Source: Capnocytophaga sputigena
GTDB lineage: Bacteria; Bacteroidota; Bacteroidia; Flavobacteriales; Flavobacteriaceae
Direction: 5' to 3'
Length of the DNA stretch: 64,000 bases
Assembly (NCBI RefSeq): GCF_900446695.1
Contig: NZ_UAVP01000011.1
Location: 372,001 to 436,000 of the forward strand
A program made the translations under genes and the position numbers. Positions 34,381-47,100 of this stretch are shown piece by piece; position 1 is the first letter of the stretch, and every line of letters starts with the position of its first letter. The notes below the pieces were generated by a model that saw only the letters and a program-made list of their open reading frames with translations, did no database searches and was not told where the DNA came from.

Positions 34381-35006
34381 AATTTTGGCAATTCCCAATG
34401 ATATTTCACCGAGAGCAATCGGACAGAAATCACTACTATTATAGTGATGAACACTACTAAATTATGATTGACGAAATCATCAATAAGAAAATAGACTGTA
34501 CCTCCTGCAATACAAGCAGTTGCATAAATTTCTTTATGAAAGAGGGCTGGCAATTTGTTAGCTAATATATCTCGTATCACTCCTCCAAAACTACCCGTCA
34601 TTGTACCTAAAATAATAGCGATGGTAGGCGATAAGCCAAAACGCAGGGCTTTTTCTATACCAATGATAGTAAAAACCCCCAGCCCAATGGTATCAAACAA
34701 CATTAGCGATTTGCTCCAGTGTTCTGAGAACTGTTTTTTAAAGAGAATAGTAATCACTACACTAATGACAATCATCAATATATAAGTGAGGTTATTCATC
34801 CAAAATACGGGTACACTACCTATCATAATATCGCGGAGAGTCCCCCCTCCTACCCCTGTTACAAAGGCTAAGATGAGCATTCCAAAGATATCCATACGGC
34901 GTTCTAAGCCTACTAATACACCAGAAACGCCAAAGACAGCCGTTCCGATTAAATCCCAGAGATAAATCTGGTCGATTTGTGATAAAAATTGAATCAAATC
35001 ATCCAT
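34377..35006 (-). CDS. TRIC/YadS-type membrane protein (UPF0126)
   Basis: 209 residues with about seven hydrophobic segments in two similar halves. Each half carries the family motif: GTAVFGVSGVLVGLER...GGGTLRDI in the first and TGSFGGVIRDILANKLPALF in the second. This duplicated GG-x2-RD pattern defines the UPF0126/YadS family, which is related to trimeric intracellular cation channels. A role in cation or amino-acid (glycine) movement has been reported for members; I cannot tell which applies here. It begins 1 base after the lipoprotein gene stop, so they are translationally linked. Confidence 0.85.
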   Translation of the reverse strand: MDDLIQFLSQIDQIYLWDLIGTAVFGVSGVLVGLERRMDIFGMLILAFVTGVGGGTLRDIMIGSVPVFWMNNLTYILMIVISVVITILFKKQFSEHWSKSLMLFDTIGLGVFTIIGIEKALRFGLSPTIAIILGTMTGSFGGVIRDILANKLPALFHKEIYATACIAGGTVYFLIDDFVNHNLVVFITIIVVISVRLLSVKYHWELPKF

Positions 35007-35007
35007 T

Positions 35008-35661
35008 TTAATGCCAAATTTGAGTAAGTTTCCAAGTGTTTCCTATAGGAATAAAGACGAGTGTCATTGATTTTTCAGTATTTTCACACAACACACTATC
35101 AGGATAATAACTAAAGTTATATGTTTGCAATTCGTTGAACTCATCGGTAAGGAGTTCTTCTTCGGTAAGAAGTACACTGCCATCTTTCTGCCTCAATAAG
35201 CGCAAGAGAGGTTCAGCTAAGTGTTGTTGTCTGAAAGCTATATCTGTAATGAATTGTTTAAAAAAAGCGGGAAATTGTTTCTGTTGAGTTATTGCTTGTT
35301 TCGTTTGTTTTTCGATTTCGGCATAAGGCAATAGAGTCCCTTTTTTTTGTTCCCAAAACACTTGTTTACAATCATCTTTTGGCACTGCAAAAGTATAGAG
35401 ATGCACATCGGTATACGACAATTTGTTAAGCAATCGCAAACGATAATAGGTTTTGTTATCTCTTTGTATACTATCCTGCACCCAATAAGTAGGATTATTT
35501 CCTATAAGTGTTTCTAATTGCTTTATTTTAGCTTTTACTTCTGCTAATTCGGCAACTGTTTGCTTTGCTGTTTCGGCATTGCAAGATTTTTTGAAGCTAA
35601 TCACAGAGTTATTGCAGGAAAAAAGCAGTAGAGATAGGGTAATTGTTAAAAGGATTTTCAT
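35008..35661 (-). CDS. Hypothetical lipoprotein
   Basis: 217 residues with a lipoprotein signal ending LFSC (Cys16). Residues 28-60 are helical with a Lys/Glu coiled-coil pattern. The rest contains VQDSIQRDNKTYYRLRLLNKLSYTD and a C-terminal VFIPIGNTWKLTQIW. No known domain was recognised. It overlaps the upstream gene by 4 bases and precedes the TRIC-like gene by 1 base, forming a tight four-gene unit with mtaB. Confidence 0.65.
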   Translation of the reverse strand: MKILLTITLSLLLFSCNNSVISFKKSCNAETAKQTVAELAEVKAKIKQLETLIGNNPTYWVQDSIQRDNKTYYRLRLLNKLSYTDVHLYTFAVPKDDCKQVFWEQKKGTLLPYAEIEKQTKQAITQQKQFPAFFKQFITDIAFRQQHLAEPLLRLLRQKDGSVLLTEEELLTDEFNELQTYNFSYYPDSVLCENTEKSMTLVFIPIGNTWKLTQIWH

Positions 35662-36284
35662 CTTTCAGATATTACTTTTACTTTATAATCCAACTTATCT
35701 ACATCTATATTTTCAGGAATTATAGGCAAAGTATCCATCTTTTCAAAAAACAATTCATAGCCACACTTACTCTCAAAAATATCAGGTTCATTTACATCTA
35801 AGAAGCCTAATACTTTTACCCCGTAATTACCTGCTGGAATATCAAATCTATCTCCTGTGTCTCCATTTAATTCTACACCTTCTACAGCGAGTTGAGGATT
35901 TAGGCTCTTTTCATTAGCAAAATCGGAATAATTACTTTCGTAATCCCAACTCATTATCATAAAGATATCTTCCACAGCTAATCTTCCGCTTTTTACTTGT
36001 AGAGGTAATGAGACTTCATTTTTGAAAACTACCCATTCGGTAGGAATTTCACTTTTGGCAGTTGTGTTTATGAGTATTTCATAATCAAAAGGCTCTATAT
36101 TATAGATAGGTAGTAATATTCCTCGTTGGATACTTTCCTCACCTATAGTAGGATTATTGATGAAATATTTCAGTAAATCGTCATCTTCTATACCTTTTTC
36201 GAGTAGGAACTCTTGTAGTACTACTGGATCGAAGAGTACAAACCCAGGGAATTCTAACATTAATTCTGTTTTATAGTGTACCAT
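35658..36284 (-). CDS. Hypothetical cytoplasmic protein
   Basis: 208 residues with neither signal peptide nor membrane segment. The N-terminus reads as a short helical region (VLQEFLLEKGIEDDDLLKYF), the remainder as beta-rich (PAGNYGVKVLGFLD near 150). It resembles the many immunity-like or competence-associated small proteins of Bacteroidota in style only; I do not recognise it. It lies 35 bases after mtaB and overlaps the next gene by 4 bases. Confidence 0.6.
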   Translation of the reverse strand: MVHYKTELMLEFPGFVLFDPVVLQEFLLEKGIEDDDLLKYFINNPTIGEESIQRGILLPIYNIEPFDYEILINTTAKSEIPTEWVVFKNEVSLPLQVKSGRLAVEDIFMIMSWDYESNYSDFANEKSLNPQLAVEGVELNGDTGDRFDIPAGNYGVKVLGFLDVNEPDIFESKCGYELFFEKMDTLPIIPENIDVDKLDYKVKVISER

Positions 36285-36319
36285 TGTTGTTTTATTATTT
36301 CTAATTTTCTTTGTTCTAC

Positions 36320-37627
36320 TTATACAAACTCAAAGCGCACCATTCCGTCTACATCTATTTTGGTAAGTTTTACTTTGTGGAGGGTATTCACTAAAGCAGG
36401 ATCCCAAGGAGCTTTTACCTTTACATAATTCTCAGTAAACCCGTGAATATATCCCTGCTTGTTGTCGCTCTCGAAAAGGACTGTTTTTTCTTTACCTAAC
36501 TGACTCTCATAAAAAGCATTGCGTTTCTTAACTGACAATCCGCGTAACATTTTGCTGCGTTTAGCACGTACGGCATCAGGGACTACCCCCTCCATAAGTA
36601 CAGCTTCAGTATTGTCACGCTCGGAATAAGTAAATACGTGCAAGTAAGAAATATCTAATTCGTTTAGAAAATGATAGGTTTCTAAGAAATGTTCATCAGT
36701 TTCGCCAGGGAAACCTACAATCACATCTACCCCGATGCAAGCATCAGGCATCACTTCACGTATTTTAGCTACCCTACTTACATAGAGTTCACGCAAATAG
36801 CGGCGTTTCATCTTTTTGAGGATTTCGTTACTTCCACTCTGTAATGGGATATGAAAGTGAGGTACAAAACTTTTAGACTGTGCTATGAAGTCGATAGTTT
36901 CATCTTTGATAAGATTGGGTTCAATAGAGGAAATGCGCAGGCGTTCGATACCTTCGACCTTATCAAGAGCCTGCACTAATTCTAAAAAGGTGTGTTCGTG
37001 TTTTTTATTACCAAATTCACCTTTGCCGTAATCGCCTATATTCACCCCCGTAAGCACTATTTCTTTGATACCTTTATCAGATATTTTTTTAGCGTTGCTC
37101 AATATATTTTCGATGGTATCACTTCGTGAAATACCACGTGCCATTGGGATAGTACAATAAGTGCATTTGTAGTCGCAACCATCTTGCACTTTAAGGAAAG
37201 CCCTTGTGCGGTCGCCAATGGAGTAGCTTCCGACATAGAAATCGGTTTCGGAAATTTCGCAGGAGTGTACGATACCTTCGTTGTTTTTGGTGAGGTCATC
37301 AATATATTGAGTGATATTGAACTTTTCTTTGGCACCTAATACCAAGTCCACCCCGTCTACTGAAGCGAGTTCTTCTGGTTTTAATTGAGCATAACAACCT
37401 ACTGCCGCCAAGAATGCCTTAGGGTTTGTTTTCAGTGCTTTGCGTACAATTTGTTTAAATTGTTTATCTGCGTTTTCGGTAACTGAGCAGGTGTTAATCA
37501 CATATATATCGGCAGGGTCATCGAAATCAACACGAATATAGCCATCCTCTTCAAAGCTACGTGCGATAGTAGAGGTTTCGGCAAAGTTGAGTTTACAACC
37601 CAAAGTATAGAATGCTACTTTTTTCAT
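36320..37627 (-). CDS. mtaB: tRNA t6A37 methylthiotransferase
   Basis: 435 residues, a radical-SAM methylthiotransferase that converts t6A to ms2t6A at position 37 of tRNAs. The N-terminal UPF0004 domain begins KKVAFYTLGCKLNFAE with cysteines at TLGC, NTCS and GCYAQ. The radical-SAM triad is CDYKCTYCTIP near 150-160, and a TRAM domain follows at the C-terminus. The YTLGCKLN start separates MtaB from MiaB and RimO. It follows the 120-residue hypothetical gene by 21 bases across a period-7 repeat. Confidence 0.92.
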   Translation of the reverse strand: MKKVAFYTLGCKLNFAETSTIARSFEEDGYIRVDFDDPADIYVINTCSVTENADKQFKQIVRKALKTNPKAFLAAVGCYAQLKPEELASVDGVDLVLGAKEKFNITQYIDDLTKNNEGIVHSCEISETDFYVGSYSIGDRTRAFLKVQDGCDYKCTYCTIPMARGISRSDTIENILSNAKKISDKGIKEIVLTGVNIGDYGKGEFGNKKHEHTFLELVQALDKVEGIERLRISSIEPNLIKDETIDFIAQSKSFVPHFHIPLQSGSNEILKKMKRRYLRELYVSRVAKIREVMPDACIGVDVIVGFPGETDEHFLETYHFLNELDISYLHVFTYSERDNTEAVLMEGVVPDAVRAKRSKMLRGLSVKKRNAFYESQLGKEKTVLFESDNKQGYIHGFTENYVKVKAPWDPALVNTLHKVKLTKIDVDGMVRFEFV

Positions 37628-37660
37628 TTAGTTGTTAGCGTTTAGTCATTAGTTGTTAGA
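37626..37660. repeat. period-7 tandem repeat upstream of mtaB
   Basis: TTGTTAG / CGTTTAG / TCATTAG / TTGTTAG. It runs into the end of the hypothetical gene at 37649 and encodes its last residues (SNN) and stop. Confidence 0.6.
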
Positions 37661-38011
37661 AAAAAAGTCTCTATCCAAAAAGTATTGGACGATGGCTTTT
37701 TTCATCAATATAGTTTGTTCTCCAGGTTTGAGAGCTGGTAGCTCTTGTACTAAACTATAATGAGGCCAACCATCAGGGTCAGTAAATTCATATTTATAAT
37801 AACCAAAGGGTTCTAAGAGTTTGCAAATAGCAATGTGCATTAGGTCTACTTTTTCATCTTTGGCATAAGGGCGACCTATTTGTCCGAGTTCTTGAACTCC
37901 AATGAGGTAGATGATACCATCGACATTTAGAGTTTCACCCTCTGTAAAAGTATCGGAGAGGCGTTGTACAATTTCCTCCCAACGGGCTTTTAGCAGCTCG
38001 TGTTCCGTCAT
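37649..38011 (-). CDS. Hypothetical protein, first gene of the mtaB unit
   Basis: 120 residues from the ATG at 38009-38011. An upstream in-frame ATG at 38021-38023 lies only about 9 bases after the TATTTTTG promoter box, so the inner start (MTEHELLKAR) fits a normal leader better. The protein is small and soluble, with YLIGVQELGQIGRPYAKDEKVDLMHIAICKLLEPFGYY in the middle. I recall similar short proteins in flavobacteria without a known function. Its last three residues come from a period-7 repeat. It heads a leftward operon with mtaB, the 208-residue protein, a lipoprotein and the TRIC-like protein. Confidence 0.7.
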   Translation of the reverse strand: MTEHELLKARWEEIVQRLSDTFTEGETLNVDGIIYLIGVQELGQIGRPYAKDEKVDLMHIAICKLLEPFGYYKYEFTDPDGWPHYSLVQELPALKPGEQTILMKKAIVQYFLDRDFFSNN

Positions 38012-38031
38012 AATAAAAATCATTTTGGGGG

Positions 38032-38039
38032 CAAAAATA
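38032..38039 (-). promoter_or_regulatory. -7 box for the mtaB operon
   Basis: Minus-strand TATTTTTG (CAAAAATA on the plus strand). A poor -33 candidate (TTCG) lies about 18 bases upstream inside a period-7 repeat. Confidence 0.5.
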
Positions 38040-38046
38040 CAAAATA

Positions 38047-38084
38047 ATTACGAATTACGAATTACGAAATACAAATTATGAAAT
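38047..38084. repeat. period-7 tandem repeat after the giant adhesin gene
   Basis: ATTACGA repeated, then decaying to AAATACA and AATTATG. It overlaps the upstream part of the mtaB-operon promoter. Confidence 0.6.
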
Positions 38085-38129
38085 AATAACAAGAGAGCTA
38101 CTCTAGTGAATAGCTCTCTCATTATTTTA
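38083..38129 (-). terminator. Intrinsic terminator after the giant adhesin gene
   Basis: Stem AGAGAGCTA with 10-base loop and complement, extended by AT pairs on both sides, 14 bases after the stop codon. T-rich on the leftward transcript. Confidence 0.8.
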
Positions 38130-38142
38130 TCAGTTTGCTTTA

Positions 38143-41100
38143 TTATCTGAACAAAGTAAAGTTACCATAGAACTCACGTTTGTCGTACAACTGATCGTTG
38201 ATTTCGATGATATACCAGTAGTCTCCTGATGGCATTGGACGTTTTTCGTAAGTACCGTCCCAACCTTGACCTGATTCTAACACCACTAATCGACGACCAT
38301 AACGATCGAATATGTAGATACGGGCATTTACATTATTGTCTAAATACTTAGGCTTCCATACCTCATTTTCTCCATCTCCATTAGGTGTAAAGTAATTAGG
38401 AACTTCTATATCAAAGTACTCTACCTCGTAAGTCGCTGTAACAGTACAACCTTCGGCATCTTCTACACGTACATTCACTACCTTGTAACGACGTCCTCCA
38501 ATTTCTTTTTCAGGATCATTATGGTTGACTTTGTACACCGGATTATCTCCCTTACTTACCTCATTGAAGTAGTATGTATAACCTCTAAAGTTATTCGTTC
38601 TACCTCCTTGTGCCAAGACCTCTAAAGTGTTTAGAGTTGTATTGGTCGTTACTCGTGTAACAGTAAGCGGTGTGTAAGGATCAATTGTGATTGTTTCGGA
38701 AGCACTACAACTGCCTGTCATTCCTGGAATAGATGAAACTATTGTATAAGTTACTTCTACCGTTTGGGTAACTGAACCTCTGTTGAAATTATCAATATAA
38801 GCTATATTACCTACTGTACGTGTGAATGTTGCTGATGCCCCTCCATTCAAACTATAAGTAATCTTACTATAGTCTGGTGATGGATTGTTGAAATGTACCT
38901 CTAAATAATCTACATAACTATTTGAGTTCGCTTGACAAGTACCATAGTATTTAAATTCGTTGATACTAACATCTGGTAACTCTTCCACTGTGAAGGTCAA
39001 AGTCTTAGTCATTGTACAATCATTAGCATCTTTTATTACAACTTGATAGTAACTATCCTTAGGACTTGGACCTAAATCATTGAAAGTATGACTTGTTCCT
39101 GTGGTTTCTACTTCAGGAGTTACCTTTTGTCTGTTGTCGGCTCTAATTATTGTAAGGGTATAAGTAGGTGTACCTCCTGCTATATTTGTAATTTCTACCT
39201 TACCACTATCACTTCCTTTACAAGTTACAAACGTAGAATTGAGTGTGTTTATATCAGCAGTGATAGGCGATGGATTTACAAAGGTATAGCTTCCTGACAC
39301 TGTAACTGAACAGTTTTGTGCATCATAAATATCTACTCGATAAGTTCCTGGTTCTATACCTGTAAATGTCGCTTCGCTATCAGTAGTATTTATTTTTGGC
39401 AAATCACTACCTGTTGCTGAAGTTCTCACTAACGTATAGTTATAAGGTGGTGCACCTCCAGTTACTCCTGACACTTTGAGTTTTCCATCTTTAGCATCGA
39501 TACAAGTAATAGAAGTTGTCGCTACAGTAATGCTCGCTGTATTGATAGCATTATATGGGGCTACTGTTACACTAAGGGTTCCAGTAGCTGTTGTACAACC
39601 TAAAGCGTCTATTACGGTAATATTATAATTACCCGCTTTCACTTGTGTGATTTCTACTCCTGGTGAGCCTTCTGGAATATCTGGTTTGGTATATACATTT
39701 CCTGTTGTTGGATCTGTAAGGGTTACTGTATAAACTTGTTGACCTCCGATGACTGTAAGGGCTACAACCCCATTTTCATTATTACAGTCTACCGATACTT
39801 TTTGTGATACATAAATCACTTTTATCTCGGCTGGGTTTGATGGAACTACAAAACGATGTTTAGCTACCTTACAACCTGTAGCATTTGATATTGCTTCAAT
39901 ATCGTAAGAGCCTCCCACTAGGGTAAGTGTTGTGGTATTACCCGATACTGTACCCGTAGTTGTCGCTCCGCCACTTACTGCTGTAACAGTATATGTAAAG
40001 CCTGCTGTTGATTGGTCGCCATTAGAAAGATCTTTATCTACTAAGGTTATCGCAATGCTACCATTATCGTTATGACAAACAGCTCTTACTGGGTTATGAG
40101 AGGTCATCTCAAATGTATTAGCATCTTTTACAGTATAAACTCCCGTAATACTACAGCCTGTCTTCTCATTGAAGACCTCTATCGTATAGTTCGAACCTGC
40201 CAAGTTTTGTGAACCTGTGAGGGTCAAACTCAAGCTGGTTGCTGTTGTTGTGGTAATAGTTGCAAAGGCATTATCTGTTCCTTTTATCACATAACGCAAT
40301 GGTGTACCTGCTATATATGTAGGTGTAGCTGTTACACTGATATTTATCACCTCGTCTACCACACAAGTAGCTGATGTTGTTGTGGTAATACTTAGAGTTT
40401 GCAACTCGAAGGCTGGTGCTACTGTTACGCTTGTTGTACTTGTTGCACAAGTGCCTGAAGCATCTTTTACTGTAGCATAGAAAGTGCCTCCATTCAAGTT
40501 CGGAAGGGTATATTCTGTACCATTTCCTAAACTATTGCCGCCATTATCAAAGAACTCTATTGTATATGGTGGTATACCTCCGCGTATCTTGCTCGTATCT
40601 ACACTTACTTTAGGCGTTGATAATCCATTGGTGCCCTCACATACATATTGAGTCACGGTAATTACTCCCGCTTGTAATTCTAATGGCTCTGGAGAGGTGA
40701 TTTCAGCTGTGAAATTAGCTATACAACCTGTTGAGTTTACTGTAAGTTGCAATACATATAATACTCCTATAGGAGTACCGTGCAACTGAGTGAAGGTAGC
40801 ATTGTGAGTTCCTGCAGAGCTTGGCGTAGCTGTGAATGGAACTGCTGCTCCCGTAGTACGATCGGTAGCACTAAGGATACGGAATGTGTAACTATCACTA
40901 TCAGTAGGCATTGCAACCTCTATAACACCAGTACCGGTAGCTGTAAGACCTAAATTACATTTTTCGTGATAAGATTGTACTACTAAATTATCTATATTAG
41001 GCAATACAGGAGCAGGAAGGGTTACTTCTTTTACTATAGGACAACTTTCTGTTTCGGCATCATAGATAGTAATGCGGTAAACACCTTCATCGGCTGGTGC

Positions 41101-44100
41101 TGGAATTGTAATGGTAGTAGTTCCTGCTGACAATGCTTGATTTTGAACAATGATTTGTCCAGCTATACTACCATTGTCTATATGTTCTAAAGTATAGCTA
41201 TAAGTACCTGTTCCTCCAGCTACAGTTACACTGATAGCAGCTGTAGGGGTTGCACAAGTTTTGACTTTGCTAAGTGTAGCCGAAGCGGTGATAATAGCTG
41301 TAGTACTGAAAGTAGCTGTAGTTACACAACCATTTACATCTTTTACTGTAATAGTATGTGTTATAATAGGATCTACTTCTACCTCAAACGCTTGGTTAGC
41401 TATCGTCCAAACAATCACTCTTTCGGCACTGCCATCTAAGCTATAGTAGTGTGCCCCTTGACCTATCTTATCAAGAGTCACCTTCACAGGGACTTTACCA
41501 TTATGGTTGTTATATGCTTGACAAGACAATGTGGCAACATTATCAATATGAGGGGTATCAAAAGCCCCTATGGTAACCGTAGCAGATTGCAAGCAACCAT
41601 AGGCATCGCGTACATATACATCCCAAGTACCCGCAGGTAATTTGATATAATCTGAAGCCTGAATAGTACGAGTCATTACAGATGGAGCTGCTCCTCCTGA
41701 AACTACATAACCATAAGTGTAAGTAGCTGTACCTCCTGTGATATTCAACCACGCTTCACCCAAAATATTACAAGAAGCTTTTTGAGTAGCTGTTGCAGAT
41801 ATCTGCATTTGCAAACGAGATTTTTTCACTTCGAAGTGAAGAGCTTGTGTACAATTGCTTGGGCTTTCGGTAAATACGATATAGTAATGACCTGCAGGCA
41901 AAGAACTTCCAGCGGTTTGCTGTGTAGCTACTGCTGCCGCTGTACCTGCATCTGCTTGCTGATGAGTATTATTATTGTATATCTTCCAAGTAATAGTACT
42001 ACCAGCTTGCCAGCCACTAAGGGTATAATTTACTTTACCATCATTAGCCCCAGCACAAGAGGTTGTAGGCGTTTGAGATAAAGTTACTGCCAAAGTAGAC
42101 TGTGTAGGCACTGGTACAGTAGCCTCGTGTGTATAACGGCAACCTGTATCAGCATTGTATACTACAAAGGTATAACGCACTCCTGGAGTAAGGTTAGGTA
42201 CATTAGCCTCTACTCCACCTGCTACTGGGCTACCTTTATACCAAGTATCATTACCTCCTGTACTATTAGGAACTACCTTAGTAGGCGTCCAAGGAGCTAT
42301 TGGGTTTTGGATACCTGTACGATATACCGCAAAGTAAGCATTGGCAGTAGTAGTGAATGAGGCTGTACCTGCTGCTTTCACGTAAGCATTATGGGTAATA
42401 CTACAAGCTGTAGGTGTATCATAACGTACCGTAATAGAGGTAGTATTTGCATTCACCACTGTTTGCAAGTGAGTTTCACAACCATTAGCATCGACAATAG
42501 TAATATTGTAGTTACCATAGTTCAATCCTGTAAATGGCAATGTAGTATTAGCTGCCTGACTATTATGAGTTACACTTTGTGTAGTGTTATGAGTTGTATT
42601 TTCTACTTTAATAGTATAAGGGGCTTTACCACCTGTAATCAATTTCACTGCTAAATCGGCAGTAGAAGAGTTACAGCTAATTTGCTTGGTAACTGTAACT
42701 GTAGCTGTAAGTTGAGGCTCGCCATTTACTGTAAAGTTTTGTGTAAACACACAACCTCTGTCATCAGTGATTTTGAGAGTATAAACTCCAGGAGCTAAAG
42801 CCGTCATTGTATGTACTGCATTAGCAGCATCAAGTACTTGTACAGTGTATGAAGACGTTTCTACATAATAATCGGATGGAGATAGCTGTAAAGTTCCATT
42901 AGCACGACCACAAGTAGCTGCTGTAACAGTGAGTGTTCCTACAAGCAAACGCGGAGGATCACTGCGCAAAGTTACATACTGTTCTGCCTTACACTCACTA
43001 CCATCAGGATAGTAAAGCACTTGGAATTTGAAATCAGTATTAGTTGTTGCATTTGTAGAATAAGGTATTTGACTTACAGCTGTACCTATTGTAGTATAGG
43101 TAGCTCCATTATCAGTGCTCACTCTAAAGGTTTTGATAGCTGCTAGGTCACCACCTTTTGCTGTAAGGGTATAGGTTACGCTTCCTCCTTTACAATCAGC
43201 GTACTGTTGATGAGTAGGCGATACTTGCAAGCTAAGAGCATCAAATACTTTAGTGCTTACAGTTGTAGCACAACCATAGCCATCGGTAATTGTAAAGGTG
43301 TGAGTGCCAGAAGCTACTTCTTCAGGATAAGTAAAGCTACCTGAAGAGAAAGCATAAACACTTGTACTACCTTGTTTTTGTACTTTGTAATTACCATTAC
43401 CGCTCAAGACATTAATCAATACATATTTGGCATCACCAAATTGATAGCAATAAGAAGCAGGTTCGGCAGTAGCTGAAATAGTAGTTGGAGCTACAATCTC
43501 AAAAGTAGTTTGGGTAGTACAATTATTGTTATCGGTTACTACTAAACTATAAGTACCAGGTGAAAGGTTAGGGAACTCTACTGGATTGATAGAAGGAGCT
43601 GACATTGCACTAAGTGTACCTGTTACAAGCCCTACTTGGAAACGATAATTAGGAGTACCCCCCGTAGCCGAAACTCTCACTTTTGCTTTCTGATTATTGA
43701 AACAAGTAGCTTTATCGGTTACTACTACAGTAGGAGTAATTACACTAGGTTCACCTATTTTATAACCTCCAGCAAGTGATACTACACAAGAATTTTGAGT
43801 TGCATCTTGTACAGTAACTACACCATTTTGGGTAGCTGAAAGACCTGTGATGGTAAAGACTCCTTGAGCATTGAGTGTAGTGGTAGTCCAAGTAGTTTGA
43901 TAAGGATCAATAGTATATTTCACTTGGTTAGAAACTGGATTCACTACCCTTATACCTATAGCACCATCGTGGCTACCATAACAGCTTACATTCTTCTCAG
44001 CTCCATATTTTTCAATACGCATTTGCTTATTAGCTTCTATATTGATGAGTTGAGTAATGCTATTACCACAAACTTTAGGTTGCTGGAATACTGTTATATT

Positions 44101-47100
44101 ATCAATTACATAATCGTTACCTAAATTATTATAGGTATTGACTGCTATATTTATAATTCTAATGATAAGTTGGTTATCACTAAATCCAGTTATTTCGGCA
44201 GCTGAAAAATCAGCTTTTAGAGTTGTCCAACCAGCTCCATTAGCAGCAGTACCTGCATATCTACTAACTAATAGAGAGCCATCACTCTTGCGAATTTCTA
44301 CATTGAAACGCGGTGCTACTCCTGCTGTAGGGATTAGACTCATCGCATCTAAACTCACAGTAAGAGGTTTATTCACTTCTAGTCCATTCAAACGTTTTTC
44401 ATATACCATTTCATTACCTCCACTACCTGCTATCGCCATATAGCGACCGCCTGAAGCGTCGGCAGGAGGAGTTGTTACCCAACCAGATTGGAGGGTTACT
44501 GCTTTGGTGAGGATATAGTTACCATCTGAAAGAGTTCCAGTAGTTGCACAAGTGAAAGCTGTGTTAGCACCAGAGAGACATTCGTCATTACCTGTACCAA
44601 AATCTTCTCTAAAGAGCACATTGGTAGTAGTATCGGTAACTACAGTTTTGTAGTATACTGTAAGAGAGTGTACTCCTGGGGTGAGTTCACGCATTACAGT
44701 AGTACCATTGATAGTTTGTGGAGTTTCACCATCAATGCTATATTCATAAGTTTGAGAAACTGTAGCTGAAATTGTAAGGGTTACTACCCCATTACCACTA
44801 TCACAACGATAGGTAATAGAGCTTATTCCTACTGAAGGAATTACCTCAGGAGCTACCTTAATAGGTAATGTTATGCGACAGCCTTTGCTATCTTCTACTA
44901 ATACATTACCAGAGCCTCCCATATATCCTATAGCAGTTGTTCCAAAACTAGCTCCACCATCGAAACTATAACGGTAAGGAGCAGTTCCTCCTGACATATT
45001 AGCTACAGCTACTTTATATTGTTTAGGATTATTAGTATCACAAGATTTATCGGCTACTATAGAAGCAAAACCTTGTAATGGATTTTGAGTAGGTTTAATT
45101 ACAATTGGTTTCTTGCTATAAGTACAAGTTGTAACCCCTACTTGGGCTTCTATAAATATCTCGTAAGTACCTGCCGTTAAGCCTGTAAAAAGACCTCCTG
45201 GACTTGTACGTGGGTTTGGCAATCGATTGCCATTAGCATCAAGAGTATAGAGGCTCACTTTGCGTTTTTGGTTAGGAATATCGAATATAGTATTGATAAT
45301 TCCTGTATTAGATTGGGTTGCACAAGCAATCTCGGCAGTTGCCGATACGGTAAATTTATGAGGATCTGGTGGTGTAACCATCACCTTATTAGAAAGTGCA
45401 AATGCACCATTACGCACATCACCTACTAAGAATACATATTCTCCTATTTGGGTGATATTAGGCACATCTATAGTTTTAGAACTTTCACCTACACTTTGAG
45501 TAGCAATAGGCGTAGAGGCTAAAGCTGCAGGCTCGTTAGCGTGCTGTTGTACACCATCTATCGTCCATAAGAAGAAACGATAAGGAGCTTCTCCTCCTTC
45601 TGCTTTAAATTCAAAGGTTGCTGTATTACACTGTTTAAATCCTTTGAAAGTAGCAGTCATTGTCATCTTGTTGAGTTTTTTAATCTCAAAAGAACCATTG
45701 AACTCACAACCTACCACTTGAGGAGAAGTTACTTTCACTGTATAATTACCTTTTGAAAGTCCGTTTATACGGGTTTCGTTACTAGTAGTAGTGATATTTT
45801 TCACTTCTGCACCATTCTCATCAAATATACGAATGTTATAGCTGATACCACTAGTATTCATTGATACTTTTACAGAGCCTTGGCTAAAATCAGTTTGGTG
45901 AATTACATCACCTACATTACCACCTAAACCAGCTGTGAAAACTTCAAAATAAAAGAAATTGGTACAACTACCACTTTGTACTTTTAAGCGGTATTTACCT
46001 GAAGTATTGAGTTGGAAACTATTATTAGTGTGTAATGGCAACCAACATTGGTCTTCTAAATTTCTACAATCAGAAGAAGATTCAGTACAAGAGCCATTCC
46101 ATTGTTGCCATTGGAAAGTAGTGTTCACATAGTTTACACTAATGGTTTTGCTATTACCATCACACAAATAGAAGTGGCTTGTCCAAATATTATTATCAGG
46201 ACAAGTAACCCCTACATTGTTCGCTTGAGAACGGATAGGATCGGTTGCTGTAGTAGCAGCTTGGAAATTAATCACTTCTTCACTAGTGATTTGTACCCCA
46301 TCACAAACTTTTGTTTTCTCTACTCTGTAAGTACCAGCTGTTCCAGCTCCTGTATACTGATAAGTAGTATAAGCTGGTTGATGAGAACCATTTACAAACC
46401 ATTTATAAGTATCAAAACCTTGTTCGGCAGTAAGATTAAGTGTACCACCTGGGCAGAACACTTCTTGACGTGAGCAACCCGCTGTGTTGATAGTCATAGA
46501 ATGAGTTCTTTCTTTGGCTTGAGGTGCTATATTACAACCAGGAGTTACGCTACCATAATTCATTTGGTATCCCATAGTGAAGTAGTTACCACAAGGTTTA
46601 GAGGCTTCTACACAACCGCCAGTGTGTTTCATTGGGATTTTGATTACCTTAACAGCACCACCTAAAGGAATAGTAGCCCCCGGTATATTGAATAAGTAGG
46701 TTTTAGTTATAGGGTCATAACTTTGTCCAGGGGCAATAGCTCCTTGGGTAGCTCCTGTTAGATTAGGGCTACCATTAGTAATTATTTTTGCATTAGTAGG
46801 CAATTTCACAGTGAGTGAAGCCGTACTAATAGCATTCTGACCTGTATTTTGGTAAGAAATTTCGTATATAAACTCATCATTAGGATTGAGTTGTGTTACT
46901 GTTGCCCCTGCGCTATTGGTATAACGAGCATTTACAGTCATTTCTAAAGCACGTGATTGTACAATCACCTTGAAAGTACAAGTGCTTATATTACCATAAA
47001 TATCAGAGAATGTATATACTACGGTATGAGTACCAATGCCAAACTCAGTATTAGGAGCGTGAGAGCGAGTTACACGTGTAGCATCATAACAAGTATCAGT